Source: Panonychus citri (Eukaryota > Arthropoda > Arachnida > Trombidiformes > Tetranychidae). Taken from it: a stretch of DNA of 64,000 nucleotides. Made by a program: the position numbers and the translations under genes. The notes under the pieces are model-generated. The model was not told where the DNA came from and did not search any database. It saw only the letters and a list, made by a program, of their open reading frames with translations. Positions 44,001 through 56,072 of this stretch are shown here, one piece after another. Each line of letters starts with the position of its first letter. Position 1 is the stretch's first letter. Location: the NCBI RefSeq assembly GCF_014898815.1, contig NW_026515503.1, positions 181,915 to 245,914 on the forward strand, read 5' to 3'.

Positions 44001-47000
44001 ATTACCCTAAGCCAAGCCAAAAGTTAGAGTTATAATCCTTTTGGGCCTATTAAAGGGGTTAGGATAATGTCCACATGATAGGTATTCGGTAAGCATGCAA
44101 ATCCAATGTGATTGTGACGCAATTTTCACAGGTAAATGGTTAATCTTATCTAATCTGAGATCTAATTTACCACAAGGTCAATTTAGAGGTTAACAAAGAT
44201 AAAGGTGAATATCTTGTTTGAATATAAAGAGATGAAGATGATACTTTATCTTTCTCTCCATTGGAAATCTACGATTAATCTCTGATAACAATTAAGTTAA
44301 TCATCATACGAAAAGGTTAATGATAACAAACAGAAAATTAAATACCTTGTAATGGGCACATAAGATTTTTCCTTCATTACAACGCATCTCATTTAATTCA
44401 CCCTGAATATATAATAACAATATTAACCAACAAGCACGAAATTAAATTAACATTAATCAACAATTGTTTCATTATTTACCTGACTTGATGTTGTAATTTT
44501 ACTCATGAACGATTGTCGTGGACCATGGTCTAGAATAATGTCCTCCCAACGAACTTTCCAAGACATATTAGCCAAAGCAGCTTCCAATTTGACTTTACTA
44601 ATACGATTAAAGGATAAACCCAATGAAAGAAGGAAAAAAAAAGTAAATCAGATTAGATTCAAATTGAAAAGGTCAAGAGAAATTAAATTCAACTGAATGA
44701 CCACACTACTGACCGATAGATGAACAAAGAAGCTGTAAGAATAAGTGTAATTATAATCAAGAAAATGGTCAACAATATATTCCAATAGGGTAGATCTAAG
44801 TAAAATAAGTGTAAAGAATCATTTTAATTGTATGAAAAATTGTGGAAAATTGGACAAAAATTGATTACCCTGGTCACAAGTATCTCCATTGAATCCACAC
44901 TCGGGAATGTCCATTGGTTTTACACCAAATTCACCCGGAGGCCATTTAATTTCTTTCTCTTTGGTGAACTTTTTGGTTGCCCCATAATAGCGTAAAACAA
45001 CCTGAAGATTAAAGGTTAATTGAGTCAAAGTTAGAATTAGTTAATCACCCTGTATGTATTCATGTAACCTTTTTCAAAGATTAAATAAACATTGATCCAG
45101 GGTAATGATGTTTGAAAAGTAGATTAAGGTTGTTGTATCATTGTTTTACCTGATGGAGAGATTATCAAGGAAATGGGATAAAAGGTAATTTAATTGTCAA
45201 ACATTGGAAAGTTAATTAAATGAACAAGACGAACCTCAAATAATCCATTATCAATATTGGTCTGGTCAAGAAGAGCATAATCAGCTATCCTATCACCTTC
45301 ATCATCTATGGTTATATCTCCAGAAATACCATTAAGAGTTAAGTTTCTCATTCGCTGGACAAGAAGTTGACCATCATAGGGATTCTGATGGTCATTCAAA
45401 GTTTCCCTGATGGCTCGGCATAAAAGTAGAACTGAATCATGGAAACTTGCAGTAAAATAGTTTACCTTTAATTGTTGATTGATTGAAGAACCAAATCAAA
45501 TTAAACAGAAATGAAAAGAAATTTGGTTTTTTTTTGTTCCATTAAAATTTAATCTCAATCATTTGTTGGATATGATTATCAATGGTAATCAATGATTGTC
45601 AAGTACATTAGCAATTTAATTGATAATGTTATTGGTTAACTGTGAGTTAATCACATAATCTGATTACATTGATTGTTTTTAATGGTTAATCTGTTGGATT
45701 TAAATTCTTACCACTTGTTCATTGTATTGATAATTGTAATCACGATCAGCTCGAGATTTAACTTCATCGGAAAAGTTTTTATAATGGTCACCCGGAGGTT
45801 GATTAAGGCTTACAATTAAAAGAGATTGATAAGCAATTTTTAATTGTGAACCAATCGATTCATCTTCTAAATGATTAGAAAACGAGACAACTTTTCAATT
45901 AGATTAACTGATTAGGTGTAATTATTTATTTAACAATCAATAAACAATGACCATGGATTAATCTTAATTAGATCAATATTGGTGCTGTTTTTTTTTTCAT
46001 TCATTTACAAATGAAAAGTTTATATTGTTTTAGGAAACTGATAAACTTTCCAGTTCAATTGTATTTCTCATTAGCTAATACACAAAATAAGTAATAGTAA
46101 GTACCCTGTATATTAAGAAACATGGTCATTCAAATGGGAATACAGATGAATAATTAAAAATATCGATTCATTAATCTATGGTCAAGATAAACAAATATTC
46201 ACCTTGGGTCAAGGGTAAGAGGTGGAGATTTGTTTTCTAACCGTAATAATAATAAATTGAAGTAATCGACTTACGATTAGGAATCAATTATTTATTTGAT
46301 TATTATTATTGAAAAGGAAAATATCAAAGTTTGAAATGTTTACATATATAAATGAACGATAATTAACTTACCGACTCCTCGAGACCAACTCATATTTCCA
46401 AGAGCTTCAGCTTCAATTAGTTCTGGATAAATGAATACATAATCTCCTTGAGTCATTCCCTGTTGATGAGCTTTCAATAAGATAGTTCTAACATCTTTAT
46501 CTCCACCCAAAATAATGATAACTGTCAAGAAGAAGAAGAAGAAGAAGAAGAGAATAAAATTTAATTATCTTTATACTTGTTGACCTCTATTCTAATTATT
46601 ATCAAGGTGTAACTTATTATTATTTATACTTCGAGAGCAAGTGGTCATCCTTTCCAATACTTTACCAATATTTGTAAGAATATTTTTATCAGAATCACGA
46701 AAATAAGTCTCACGACAAGAGCATTTAAAATGTGAATATTTAGGCCATTTAAGAAGTTTCAAAAGTACATCGGCTAAAGTATTGTAATAAACGTCACCGT
46801 ATCTGTAGACAAGGCCAAAAGTTGACCATTTAAAATAATCGAGAAATGCCAATATCGCTCGAGCCTTATCCTTCATATCGTATGAGAGTCGTATCAGTGA
46901 ATTTAAATCTGACCTGTGGCTCAAAATTATATCCCCAAGTCCAGTTAATATTGGAATATGTTTATAAGCGGCAAGTTGAGAGACCGACTAGTATTTGGAT

Positions 47001-48896
47001 AAGAAATAATATTTATCGTTTTTGGGGGGAGAAAAAAAGTTCGAGAAAACAATTGTTGATCAAAAGAGGGGAAAATGGTATTAGTTTTGTTTAAACTGTA
47101 TTTTCTGTCAAGGATTCAAGTTCATATTCATGGTGTTTATCTTCATAATGATAACTTCAGGGATACATCATTTGCACTCAAGTGTTTCATTTTCCGTTAT
47201 TCTCTGAACTATTATCGACTAATGATGGATTCCAGATCCATGAGAATAAATAAACTTACTGAAAAAATAAAAGATCCTATTGGATTATTGATGAACTCGA
47301 ACCTTGCAAGATAAAATATGATATTCAAGTTCGTTTATAAAAGTGTGAATTTCTATTCTCGTTTTCATTTTTATATCTCGATTATCCGTATGAACCTAAA
47401 TTGTGAATAATTTTTCGATTACCTGAAGATCATTACTACAAGCTGGTCCAACGAAACCAACAAGATTATCCTTGTATTTTTCCAATAGATCATAAGCTCG
47501 ACCAATTGCTTCTCTTTCCTTACATGTACCATCATAATAACCTTTAAAAGAAAAGTTGTTTACCGTTATGATTTTCGAACATGAATTTTTCATTAAATCT
47601 TCATTATCATCCCAAGAATTCAATATTTATCAAATATCACAACTGAACGAAACTCAATGTAATAAAAATCTTCGAAAAAAAATGAAAATTCTCAATATAA
47701 TAATATCATAAAAGAAAATGAGATTAATCAAGTTCGAGATTCTGTCTACAATTCTGCAGTACGAATTTTCATATCAAGGTCAGAAGAAGATTACAAGATC
47801 AATGAACAATCAGTTAATCGCCTCGAGGTGATGATAAGCTCAATTTACCATAGAATCAAACCAATGAAACTTTAGTTCTTATCCTATTGGTTCACTTCGA
47901 GAGTAAATTTCGATCTAATATTTGATGCACTTTACAAGTTCGAAGTTCGAAATTATTGATCCACCACTGAAAGTTCGTGATAATCTTTATTAAGTGATTA
48001 ACTTTACCACTATGTTGGAATTAAATAAGCGATTGTTTGACTTTCCTACTAATAGTATTTAATTTTTCTAATGCAATAACATTAATCTTACAATTCTGCT
48101 TAAAGTGCAACTTTTTTACTCTCCCATTAACTGAATTAATCCAGTAAATGGAAATAGAGTAAAATTAACTTTTCCAATTCGTTCATGTCGCAAATATGTT
48201 TCAATAGATTCTCAATTGTCTTTAAACATTTTGATTAATTATTTGCTAACATTGATCGTTGATTATTCTTGTGTGTTTATCAATGCGTTCAAGCAATTAT
48301 AATCTCGAAACAATTAACACTTTGTGTGAGAGAGAGACTGTAACAATTACTAAGTTGATTTACTATCATGTTCCTTTGTTAGCTTGTTAATTGCATTGGA
48401 AATTGATGATCCATCGAATTTATTATTATTTCCGTCAAACGTTTTCTATTAGTTCTAATTATGTTCTAAATTATGTTTACTAGTTTATGATGAAAAAACT
48501 TATTGGAATATTTGTTATCTCTCTCTTATTTATGTCATGTCTTTATTGATAATATGAGTTAATTAATCTAATCTTGATGATGGAATAAATAATCGAAATG
48601 AAATTTGTCTGTATTGATTTCGAACTTGTTTCGAACTTACCTTCTTTCGTTATTAGATTAATATCATAGTATCTTTGACACTTTTCTCTTGCAATGTCAA
48701 TCGCTGGTCCAATATGTACAAGATCAAATCGAACAGCATCTTTTTCGTATCTTTTAACCATTAATATTCCAACATTGAAAGTGTCATTTTTGGCATTTAA
48801 TTGGATCGAATTGTTCATTAGGTCGGATTTGATGGAAGATAATAAATGAAACAAGAAAATGTAATAATAATGTACATAAGTTGTTAATGAATTCAT
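41083..48896 (-). CDS. Receptor-type (membrane) guanylate cyclase, 18 exons
   Basis: Single-pass receptor that makes cGMP. Exons (minus, 5' to 3'): 48641-48896, 47423-47541, 46630-46987, 46372-46521, 45712-45866, 45235-45465, 44869-45001, 44714-44795, 44480-44597, 44346-44402, 43929-44006, 42821-43365, 42552-42718, 42091-42424, 41821-42013, 41526-41700, 41357-41455, 41083-41264. Most junctions are GT/AG with agreeing phase. The first seven encode a signal peptide and ligand-binding ANF-receptor domain (GFVGPACS, HIPILTGLGD, YNYQYNEQ). Exon 8 holds the membrane helix. Exons 9-14 form the kinase-homology domain, with VAIKK kept, HGRLKSTNC where HRD would be, and DFG present, then the dimerising coil (YANELESIVEQRTGELAEEK). 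Exons 15-18 form the cyclase: YFSDIVGFT, VETIGDAYM and CLFGDTINTASRMES, keeping both metal aspartates, the guanine-selecting E and C, and the catalytic N and R. It looks intact and active. The ligand is unknown. Confidence 0.95.
46527..46551. repeat. (AAG)n microsatellite inside a cyclase intron
   Basis: Eight AAG units on the plus strand. Read on the minus strand it is a CTT run that directly precedes the TTGACAG acceptor of cyclase exon 4, so it serves as the polypyrimidine tract. Confidence 0.85.
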
Positions 48897-49693
48897 AATG
48901 ATGATGAATGAATCGAGAGCAATATCACATTATTAGTTTTGTAGTTGTAACCAAACTACATGATGTTAATTTTAGATATAAAAAACTATTTCTTGGTGTT
49001 GTTTCAATACATGTAAATTGAATAGATATGAATCTTACTCAAGAACTTGTAAGAGTTGAAAAGAAAACAATAAAGTTCAGTTTATCTTTTATAAACACAA
49101 ACAGAATTCGAGAATTGCAATAAACTCATGAACTGTTCTGCCAAATGAATGAAGAAGATGAAAACCTGGATTTCATCTTCTCATTTTCTCATCGTCGTCA
49201 TCATCATCATCATCTCGATTCCATCATGAGCTCATTCTGTCTGACTCAGTTTCATACTCATCATCAACTCGAAGGAGAGAAAGAGAGTTACAATTTCTCT
49301 ACTTGTTTTCTCTTGGAGCTTTTATTTCATTTCTCTTTTCCAATCGAAACTATTACTTGGCAACATTGTTACTTAATTCACTTCCTTTTCAAGATGAACA
49401 ATTCGATTCTACAATGGCCACATAAAATTTCAAATTTCGAACATTCAAATATTCAAATAGATTATCGGATTTAAAGTACACCATGGACTTATTAAATTCT
49501 GACTCGATGTGTAGTTTGATTTATCGATTTATGGGTCAATTGTTGCTCGGCCCTATGGGTTGAAATTTTTACTTCGAGTTCAAATAAACTAACGAAAAAG
49601 ATCATAATCTATGGCTATTGCTCGATGAGAATGGTACATATTAACAATAAGTAAATTGTTAGTTAATTTTAAAATATATTCGTTGGTCTAAGG
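48897..49693. other. Divergent intergenic region
   Basis: Lies between the minus-strand cyclase start and the plus-strand DEG/ENaC start, so it should hold both promoters. A His-rich frame at 49145-49474 comes from CAT/TCA repeats and has no family features. I see no clear TATA box. Confidence 0.45.
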
Positions 49694-50869
49694 ATGCGAT
49701 TTATTAGAATATTATCTGCGCTTTTCTATCTTCTGTGTTTCTGTGGTTGTTTTTATCAATTGTATCATATAAGTAATAATTATTTTCGATACAAAATTCG
49801 TACTGAAACATCGTTCAAAGCTCCTCGAGAAATCGAGTTGCCTGCGATAGATTTTGCTATACCCATTCCAAGTGTACTGAATTTTACCGCATTCAGAGCC
49901 AAGTATCCAAGCAGATTAAACGACATATGTAATCAAATTACCGTTGGTGGTAAAAAAAATGTCAAAATTTGTGAAAATCTTTTCAAAAAATCAAGGCTCG
50001 TGGGTCCGGCTATTGAAAGCATAATAACCGTTGAAGATATTACGAAACTTTCAATAGATACAGCAAAAGATGCTCTTAATTACGTAGTTAGTGGACCAAA
50101 AGAAAATTTGGTGGAAAATCATTGCAAGATTGACCGATACTTCAATTCTTTAACAGTATTCATGAGATTTTCGTGTTTGAATAATTCAATTCCAATTAAA
50201 GTTAAAGCAAATGATCTGATCAACACGGATTCGATTTTTGCATCAATCGGACTTAATGTTAATCTTACATTTTTCGGGATTCGCCTAAGCCATCCCAATA
50301 TTGGAATCGATAGCAGATTCGATCGGTATAAGCTAATCAATCTGAAACCTTCGATGATCACATTGATGCGAATTGAATTCACCAAGTATACGACAAACTT
50401 ACTTCCATCACCATATGAGTCTCATTGTGTCGACTACAATAGACAAGTAACAATGGAACAGTGTTTGAATGATGCCATGTTAAACGCACCAAACGCAAGT
50501 CTATTCCATGCGACTGTCCAACCTTTCGGTCTTCATCCTGGACATTTGAAATTTTCGTTTGATGAATCGTCTCTACCCAGGAAAGTTTACCTCGACTGTC
50601 TATCTAGATCTCGATACAATGAATGTTCATCAATCGATTATAAAACGTTCATTGATATGAGTTCTGAGTATTCTGATCTTCAATACTTAGCAATCACCTT
50701 ACAACCTGATACACCCAATGCGATTATGACTGAACACCCAAAGCAAACTTTCAGCGAGTACGTAATATTTGTTGGAAGTGTTCTCAGTACTTGGTTTGGT
50801 ATATCGGTTATAAATCAATTGATTCTAACATTAAGATTCATTGAAAAAATTATTCACTACCCGGATTGA
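49694..50869 (+). CDS. DEG/ENaC-family sodium channel, intronless, copy 1
   Basis: A 391-residue protein with two membrane helices and a large Cys-rich outer domain, the plan of degenerin/epithelial sodium channels (trimeric, amiloride-sensitive cation channels). TM1 is at about 5-30 (ALFYLLCFCGCFYQLYHI). A pre-loop motif LPAIDFAIPIPS follows. The extracellular part has conserved cysteines, including SPYESHCVDYN and the short SLFHATVQPF block. TM2 is near 355-380 (EYVIFVGSVLSTWFGISVI), whose G-x-S matches the selectivity-filter region. The N-terminus begins almost at TM1 and lacks the usual HG gating motif, so either it is a shortened lineage-specific form or an upstream exon was missed. Its neighbour at 51322 is a paralogue in the same direction. 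Confidence 0.85.
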   Translation: MRFIRILSALFYLLCFCGCFYQLYHISNNYFRYKIRTETSFKAPREIELPAIDFAIPIPSVLNFTAFRAKYPSRLNDICNQITVGGKKNVKICENLFKKSRLVGPAIESIITVEDITKLSIDTAKDALNYVVSGPKENLVENHCKIDRYFNSLTVFMRFSCLNNSIPIKVKANDLINTDSIFASIGLNVNLTFFGIRLSHPNIGIDSRFDRYKLINLKPSMITLMRIEFTKYTTNLLPSPYESHCVDYNRQVTMEQCLNDAMLNAPNASLFHATVQPFGLHPGHLKFSFDESSLPRKVYLDCLSRSRYNECSSIDYKTFIDMSSEYSDLQYLAITLQPDTPNAIMTEHPKQTFSEYVIFVGSVLSTWFGISVINQLILTLRFIEKIIHYPD

Positions 50870-51321
50870 GAGATTAGCTTAAAATTGTCAGATTAATGAT
50901 GTAAACTTTTTAATCTTTCATTGTCAATAAACATTAATAGTTTATTATTTCAGATTGAATTTGGTGTATTACAATTTAATTCATTTTTTCAAAGAAGTTG
51001 ATTGTAAGTTAATGGTAATCTAATGTCATCTTAACTCTAATCAAATGTACTGAATTAAATGTTACTCTATAGATGTGACTAGAGGTTGATTTTCAATTAA
51101 CTGAAATTTAACTCATCTCATGGTCATTCAGAGTTGGTCATTTACGATTATCTTTAGATCAATTATCGACTCCAATTGATTGAAAGGTTTGTTTGCAATT
51201 GAATAGTCATCATATTGAATTGAATTTACTCTGAGTTCTTGATGGATTGATATTCGATATTCAGTATTCAGTATTTAATTTAATTCATTTTCTTATCAGT
51301 TATTACTTTTAATGTATTAAA
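50870..51321. other. Spacer between the two DEG/ENaC genes
   Basis: A 452-base AT-rich spacer. It must hold the 3' end signals of copy 1 (AATAAA at 50926-50931) and the promoter of copy 2. No gene is seen. Confidence 0.5.
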
Positions 51322-52566
51322 ATGCGTTTGGTAAAGATATTATCAGTGATTTTCTATGTACTATGTTTTTCTGGTTGCTTTTATCAGTTACATCATTTAA
51401 CTGATTCTTTCCTGAAATTTAAAATTCGCAGTGAATCAGCTTTCTATTCACCTGAACTGATTGACTTTCCAGCGATAGATTTTGCTATTCCAATTCCAAA
51501 CGTTTTGAACTACGAATTGTTTGAAAGAAAAAATCCAAAGTTATTAGATAAATTATGTCAATCAACAGGAATGAATTCAAATGGAAAATGTAATATTACC
51601 AAAATTAAACAAAACAGTAAAGTATTTAGCTCGGTAATTTCCAATTCTCTGGATGCTGGAGATCTCCACGGAATATTATTCAATCCTAAAAAAGCTATTA
51701 AATTTATCAAAATAGCCACGGAAAAAGATGACCAAGTAGAAAAGTATTGTAATGCTATCTCATATTTCAATTCTTACATGATTTACATGAGAATATCATG
51801 TTTGAACGGTTCTGACCTTTTGAAAGTGCATACAGATGATTTAAGTAGCTCACTTTCAGTACTTAGTGAGATTGTGATCGGTTTCAATTTCACATCTTTC
51901 GGATTACGATTGAGTGAAGCTATTAGTCCAATAGAAGTTGGAATTTCTAAATATCATCAGATCGAAATACAATCGGGAGTTATGAATATCCTAAACATTG
52001 GTTTCACCAAATACACAATCAAATCATTACCTTCACCATATGAATCTCACTGTCGTGATTACAATAAAGCATATACACAAGGACATTGTTTAAACCAGAA
52101 AACGCTCAACTCGCCGAAACCCAGTCTATTTCATGCAACGGTTCAACCTTTCAACTATTATCCAAATGATATGAAATTTTCTGGATCAGAACCAACATTA
52201 CCTGAAAGCGATCTTCTTGACTGTAAGGAGAGAGCGAAATATAATGAATGCCGAACAATTAATTATAGAATTGATATCGATGTTTCTCACGAAAATGCTG
52301 GTTACTCAGCTCTTGTTATTCTTATAGATCCTATTCTACCAGAATCGATTTATGCAGCTTATCCTGAACGAACTCTGGCTGACTATTTAATATTTGTCGG
52401 CAGTATTCTTGGTACATGGTTTGGTGTTTCCGTTATAAGTCAATCGATTGCTTTCGTTAAAATGATTGAAAAAATTGTCAATTATCGATCGATTATTGGT
52501 AATTATGATCATGTTACATTGGAAACACTTTCGACAGTCCAGCCATCTCACATAGTAATTAAATAG
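51322..52566 (+). CDS. DEG/ENaC-family sodium channel, intronless, copy 2
   Basis: A 414-residue paralogue of the gene at 49694 with the same blocks: TM1 (IFYVLCFSGCFYQLHHL), FPAIDFAIPIPN, LPSPYESHCRDYN, SLFHATVQPF and TM2 (DYLIFVGSILGTWFGVSVI). The cytoplasmic tail is longer by about 25 residues (ends SHIVIK). The two are clearly related but well diverged, so the duplication is old and both frames have been kept open. That favours working genes. A role in chemo- or mechanosensation is a family-level inference, supported by the gustatory-receptor-like gene next door. Confidence 0.87.
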   Translation: MRLVKILSVIFYVLCFSGCFYQLHHLTDSFLKFKIRSESAFYSPELIDFPAIDFAIPIPNVLNYELFERKNPKLLDKLCQSTGMNSNGKCNITKIKQNSKVFSSVISNSLDAGDLHGILFNPKKAIKFIKIATEKDDQVEKYCNAISYFNSYMIYMRISCLNGSDLLKVHTDDLSSSLSVLSEIVIGFNFTSFGLRLSEAISPIEVGISKYHQIEIQSGVMNILNIGFTKYTIKSLPSPYESHCRDYNKAYTQGHCLNQKTLNSPKPSLFHATVQPFNYYPNDMKFSGSEPTLPESDLLDCKERAKYNECRTINYRIDIDVSHENAGYSALVILIDPILPESIYAAYPERTLADYLIFVGSILGTWFGVSVISQSIAFVKMIEKIVNYRSIIGNYDHVTLETLSTVQPSHIVIK

Positions 52567-53788
52567 CAATACTGTCTAAAGAACTTTACTTATGATTACT
52601 CAAAGAATTGACAAGTTATCAACGAAATAAATTTACTTCATCAATCATCATCCAGAATGGGGAAAAAAAGACGCACAATTATCTTGAAACTAACATTTAT
52701 CACAATAGAATTACAATGTTATAGTCCATTATATGTTCATAAAGTTTCGTCTTGAATAAAATTCGCATGATTAATTATTTAAGAAAAAATATATCTCCAT
52801 TCAATTCAGCATTATTATATTTCTATTCAAAATTATATACTTTTCCTCTATTGAACAATTGATTAACGCAACAAAAAATTAATAGAATATAATTAATAGA
52901 AGATAAAATCGGTTAATTCTTAAAACTATTGATTCTTTACAATCTACAATTGCAAATTTCTCTGTATATTAATCGAGACAGTGAACATTTTGATCGGAAT
53001 TTTCAATTCAATTAATCGAGTTGATAAAAGTTTCGAAAAGTTTTTTAATCAACTTGAATATTTTTCTCTATTTTCTCCTCAATAGATGGCGTTAGCTTCT
53101 GATCGGATTTTTCCATTCACGAACTTTTCAGTTCCAATGAATTTTTCCTCAATGTTATCGAAAGTTACTCGAAATAGAATAAAATTAACTCAGAGACGAT
53201 TGGTAGTGAATATTCACTGGTAATCGACCACAAATCTTAAATTTTCATTAGGAAATAATCAACTTATAAGATGAAAAGTTCATACAAAATCGATAAAAAA
53301 AATAATCGATCCAAACTATTTACATTATTGAATTGTAACAATATTAACACATAGATTGTTATCAGAGTAAAACAATAATTAAAACTAACGAAAATTTAAC
53401 ACGTCTAATATTGAAACATTGAAGATCTAAATATAACAATTAACTTTCAACGATTTCCTTTAATGTAAATTATAACAATAATTAGTTTGTTTTCCTTAGA
53501 GATTATGTTTCATTGTAATTCAATTGTATTAAGATTTTCTTGGAACGACAAATTAATAATAAATTTCTAAATCAATTTCTTTATTAATTAATTAGTACCT
53601 GGAAGTATTTTCTAAAAATATTACTGTATATGAACTCTAATCTTTCATCTCAACATTAGAATGAAAATTTAATTGATTTACCAATAATCGTGATATCATT
53701 CAACTTACATATGTAAATGTCTTAGATATTATAATATGAACTTTTACTTGGATAAAGTGTATTGATAATTGTTCATTAGATAGAAATC
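52567..53788. other. Intergenic DNA before the gustatory-receptor-like gene
   Basis: About 1.2 kb of AT-rich DNA with no supported gene on either strand. It presumably contains the promoter of the gene at 53789. Confidence 0.5.
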
Positions 53789-55248
53789 ATGATAAGTTGT
53801 AATTTGATGAAATTATTTCATCTAATAATCGGATGGCCATCAGATGATGTGAGTGATTCGTTGGCTAGAAAATGTTTCAATCGTTTCAAAATGTCTGGTC
53901 GATTGTTGCTAATTTTAGATGATACAAAATGTTCATCTGATCATAACAGATTATTCATAATTTTATCGATAAGTGTTGATGTTTCTTGTGTAATTTCAAC
54001 ACTTCGATTAGGCTTAACCAGTTTGGTCCATGATAAGTTGACCAAAATTTTACTGGGTGACTTTTTTATCGGCCTAAGTCACGAACATGCTTTTCGAATA
54101 CTTGGTTTAGTTGGATTCATTTGCCTTGGATTTTTTCGAGCCTTCGCATGTCACACAATCAGATCAAAATCTATCGATTGGTACAATCAAATTGATTCAG
54201 CTTTTCAACAGAAAACGTTGTCAGCCCAATTATTGGAAATTTCTCCCGATCATCTGATGTTGTTCAAGAAATTGATCGTCTACTTATCTCGACAGTTTCC
54301 TCTAATCTCCACAGCGAATAGTTCAGTATGGTTAGCCTGTGGTATTTATTTCGTAATCACTAACCCGATTACCAAAGAATCGTATACATCATTAGCGATA
54401 TTTATCTTTTGGACTTTAACGCTCTTTTATGGGGTCGTATTCATAGTTCCAGGGGTTTTATGGTTGGCCTTTTGGATAACAATCTTAATCTGCTATTATC
54501 ATTGTCGCCTGAACACTTCATGGGATGTGACCGAATCAATGATGAAATCGGAATCGTGTAAAAGTTTATCAACTTACTCATTTTATTCTGGACAAATAGC
54601 CTTACTATCAAGCCTTGAATTGAGGAATCGTTCAATGAGATACATTTTCTTTGTCGGCTATCACACAGTGACCTTCATCGGAAACCTGGCCTTGTTATAT
54701 TCATATTTTGCTATTTTCGGAATGCCCTTTGTCGACCGAGGTCTAGGAATACTTGGTTTCAATACTATCGCTACTATCGCAATCGCCTCTCTATTAGCAG
54801 CGAAAATGATTGATAAAGTAAACGAAATTCAATCCATGATAATTTTTCACCTTTAATCATCTAATAAAATTGATTAATTTTCTTGCAAACCTACAGATTC
54901 AATTGTCTTACAATGGTTATCATAAAATCATCATCATCAACTATCAAAGTAATTTAAGATCTAAATTAAAGGTAAATTATCCTTCAATATTAAATCGATA
55001 AAATCATTTAGAAGATTAGATTTTAAATTCTAATCCATTTATAGTCTTTGGATTTACTAGAAATGTTTATCGATTCAAATGGACATCAAATCGGATTCTC
55101 GATTGGTGATAGTTTCACCATGGACGATTACTCTTTCCTTATTGTAAGATTATCTCTAATCCCCTTTGATATTAATCTATTTGATTATGTAACCGATATT
55201 TTTGAATCTTATTCTTTTAGTATCTTCTTGAAAATTGCTCAACAATGA
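53789..55248 (+). CDS. Gustatory-receptor-like chemoreceptor, at least three exons
   Basis: A multi-pass membrane protein of the insect-type gustatory receptor superfamily (ligand-gated cation channels with seven helices). Exon 1 is 53789-54817 (343 codons, donor GTAAAC). Exon 2 is 54897-54971 (25 codons, acceptor CTACAG, donor GTAAAT). Exon 3 starts at 55045 after TTATAG. All are in phase 0. Exon 1 carries at least six hydrophobic segments, including SISVDVSCVISTLRLGL, VGFICLGFFRAFA, IFWTLTLFYGVVFIVPG and VGYHTVTFIGNLALLYSYFA. Exon 3 reads GHQIGFSIGDSFTMDDYSF, the usual 'GxFxID' block before the last helix. The C-terminus is uncertain: it may read through to the stop at 55248, or use a GTAAGA donor at 55144. 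The short conserved C-terminal exons after one large exon are typical of the family. Confidence 0.75.
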
Positions 55249-55688
55249 TGCTTTTAATTTGTAATCTCCAAGGATTATTAAGTCCTGATCGCCAATGATA
55301 ATCCAGTTACAACAATCGAGCAGATAATTGCTGTTAATTTATATCTAAATTATTGTTAATCATCTTGTTTAAAATAAGATTATGATATGAAATGTGTTAT
55401 TTCATTGGCTCATTCAATTAATATAATCAAAATCAGTTGAGTTTATCAATGAAATTGTGTTTACGAAAAAAATATTTTGAGAGAGATGATCGATCATTAA
55501 ATCAACTGTCGATAATATTTGATTGAATAACAGTAATTCATAAAAGAAAATAGATTTATCTTGATTGTAACAATTTAATTTAACTCTTATTTTTTTTTCT
55601 CTTCCTTTTCATTGAGAACACAAATTGATTCAGTTATATACCTTTCATCATCTTCGCCATCAGTCAACCATGGGATCGAAATTCAAAA
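55249..55688. other. Intergenic DNA
   Basis: No gene is visible. A microsatellite-free AT-rich spacer between the gustatory-receptor-like gene and the minus-strand small ORF. Confidence 0.5.
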
Positions 55689-56072
55689 TTAACTTCCTAC
55701 TAAATTTATCCAACATTTTCCAACGTTTAAATGAATACAATTAGTAAATTGATTTTGTGTGTTACTAATAAACTGATCAATTAACTTAAATATTGGTTTT
55801 CTTTTACAATTTCCAATAGATTGATGTTTAAATACAATATTTGGTGATACCTTTTTTAATATGAGAGTAGGAAGATAATCAGTAAAAAGGTATTTAAGTT
55901 TTGGATTTACTATTAATTGTATTAGATGAATCGATGAACAATCAATTAATCCAGTTTCTTCATGATCATAAATTAAAACATGGGAACTTGATTTTAAAAT
56001 AACATTTTGATTAAAAATAAATGAACACAATTTGAAACAATTGACAATGAAAAATGAAAACAACAACAACAA
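55689..56072 (-). CDS. Possible small secreted protein
   Basis: A 127-residue minus-strand frame. It opens with a hydrophobic stretch (MLLLFSFFIVNCFKLCSFIF) that would serve as a signal peptide. The rest contains four cysteines and basic and hydrophobic residues, without membrane helices. I recognise no family. It has no introns that I can see and is the longest stop-free frame within about 4 kb, but in DNA this AT-rich a chance frame of this length is possible. An (AATC)n run lies directly upstream (56072-56095). Confidence 0.3.
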   Translation of the reverse strand: MLLLFSFFIVNCFKLCSFIFNQNVILKSSSHVLIYDHEETGLIDCSSIHLIQLIVNPKLKYLFTDYLPTLILKKVSPNIVFKHQSIGNCKRKPIFKLIDQFISNTQNQFTNCIHLNVGKCWINLVGS

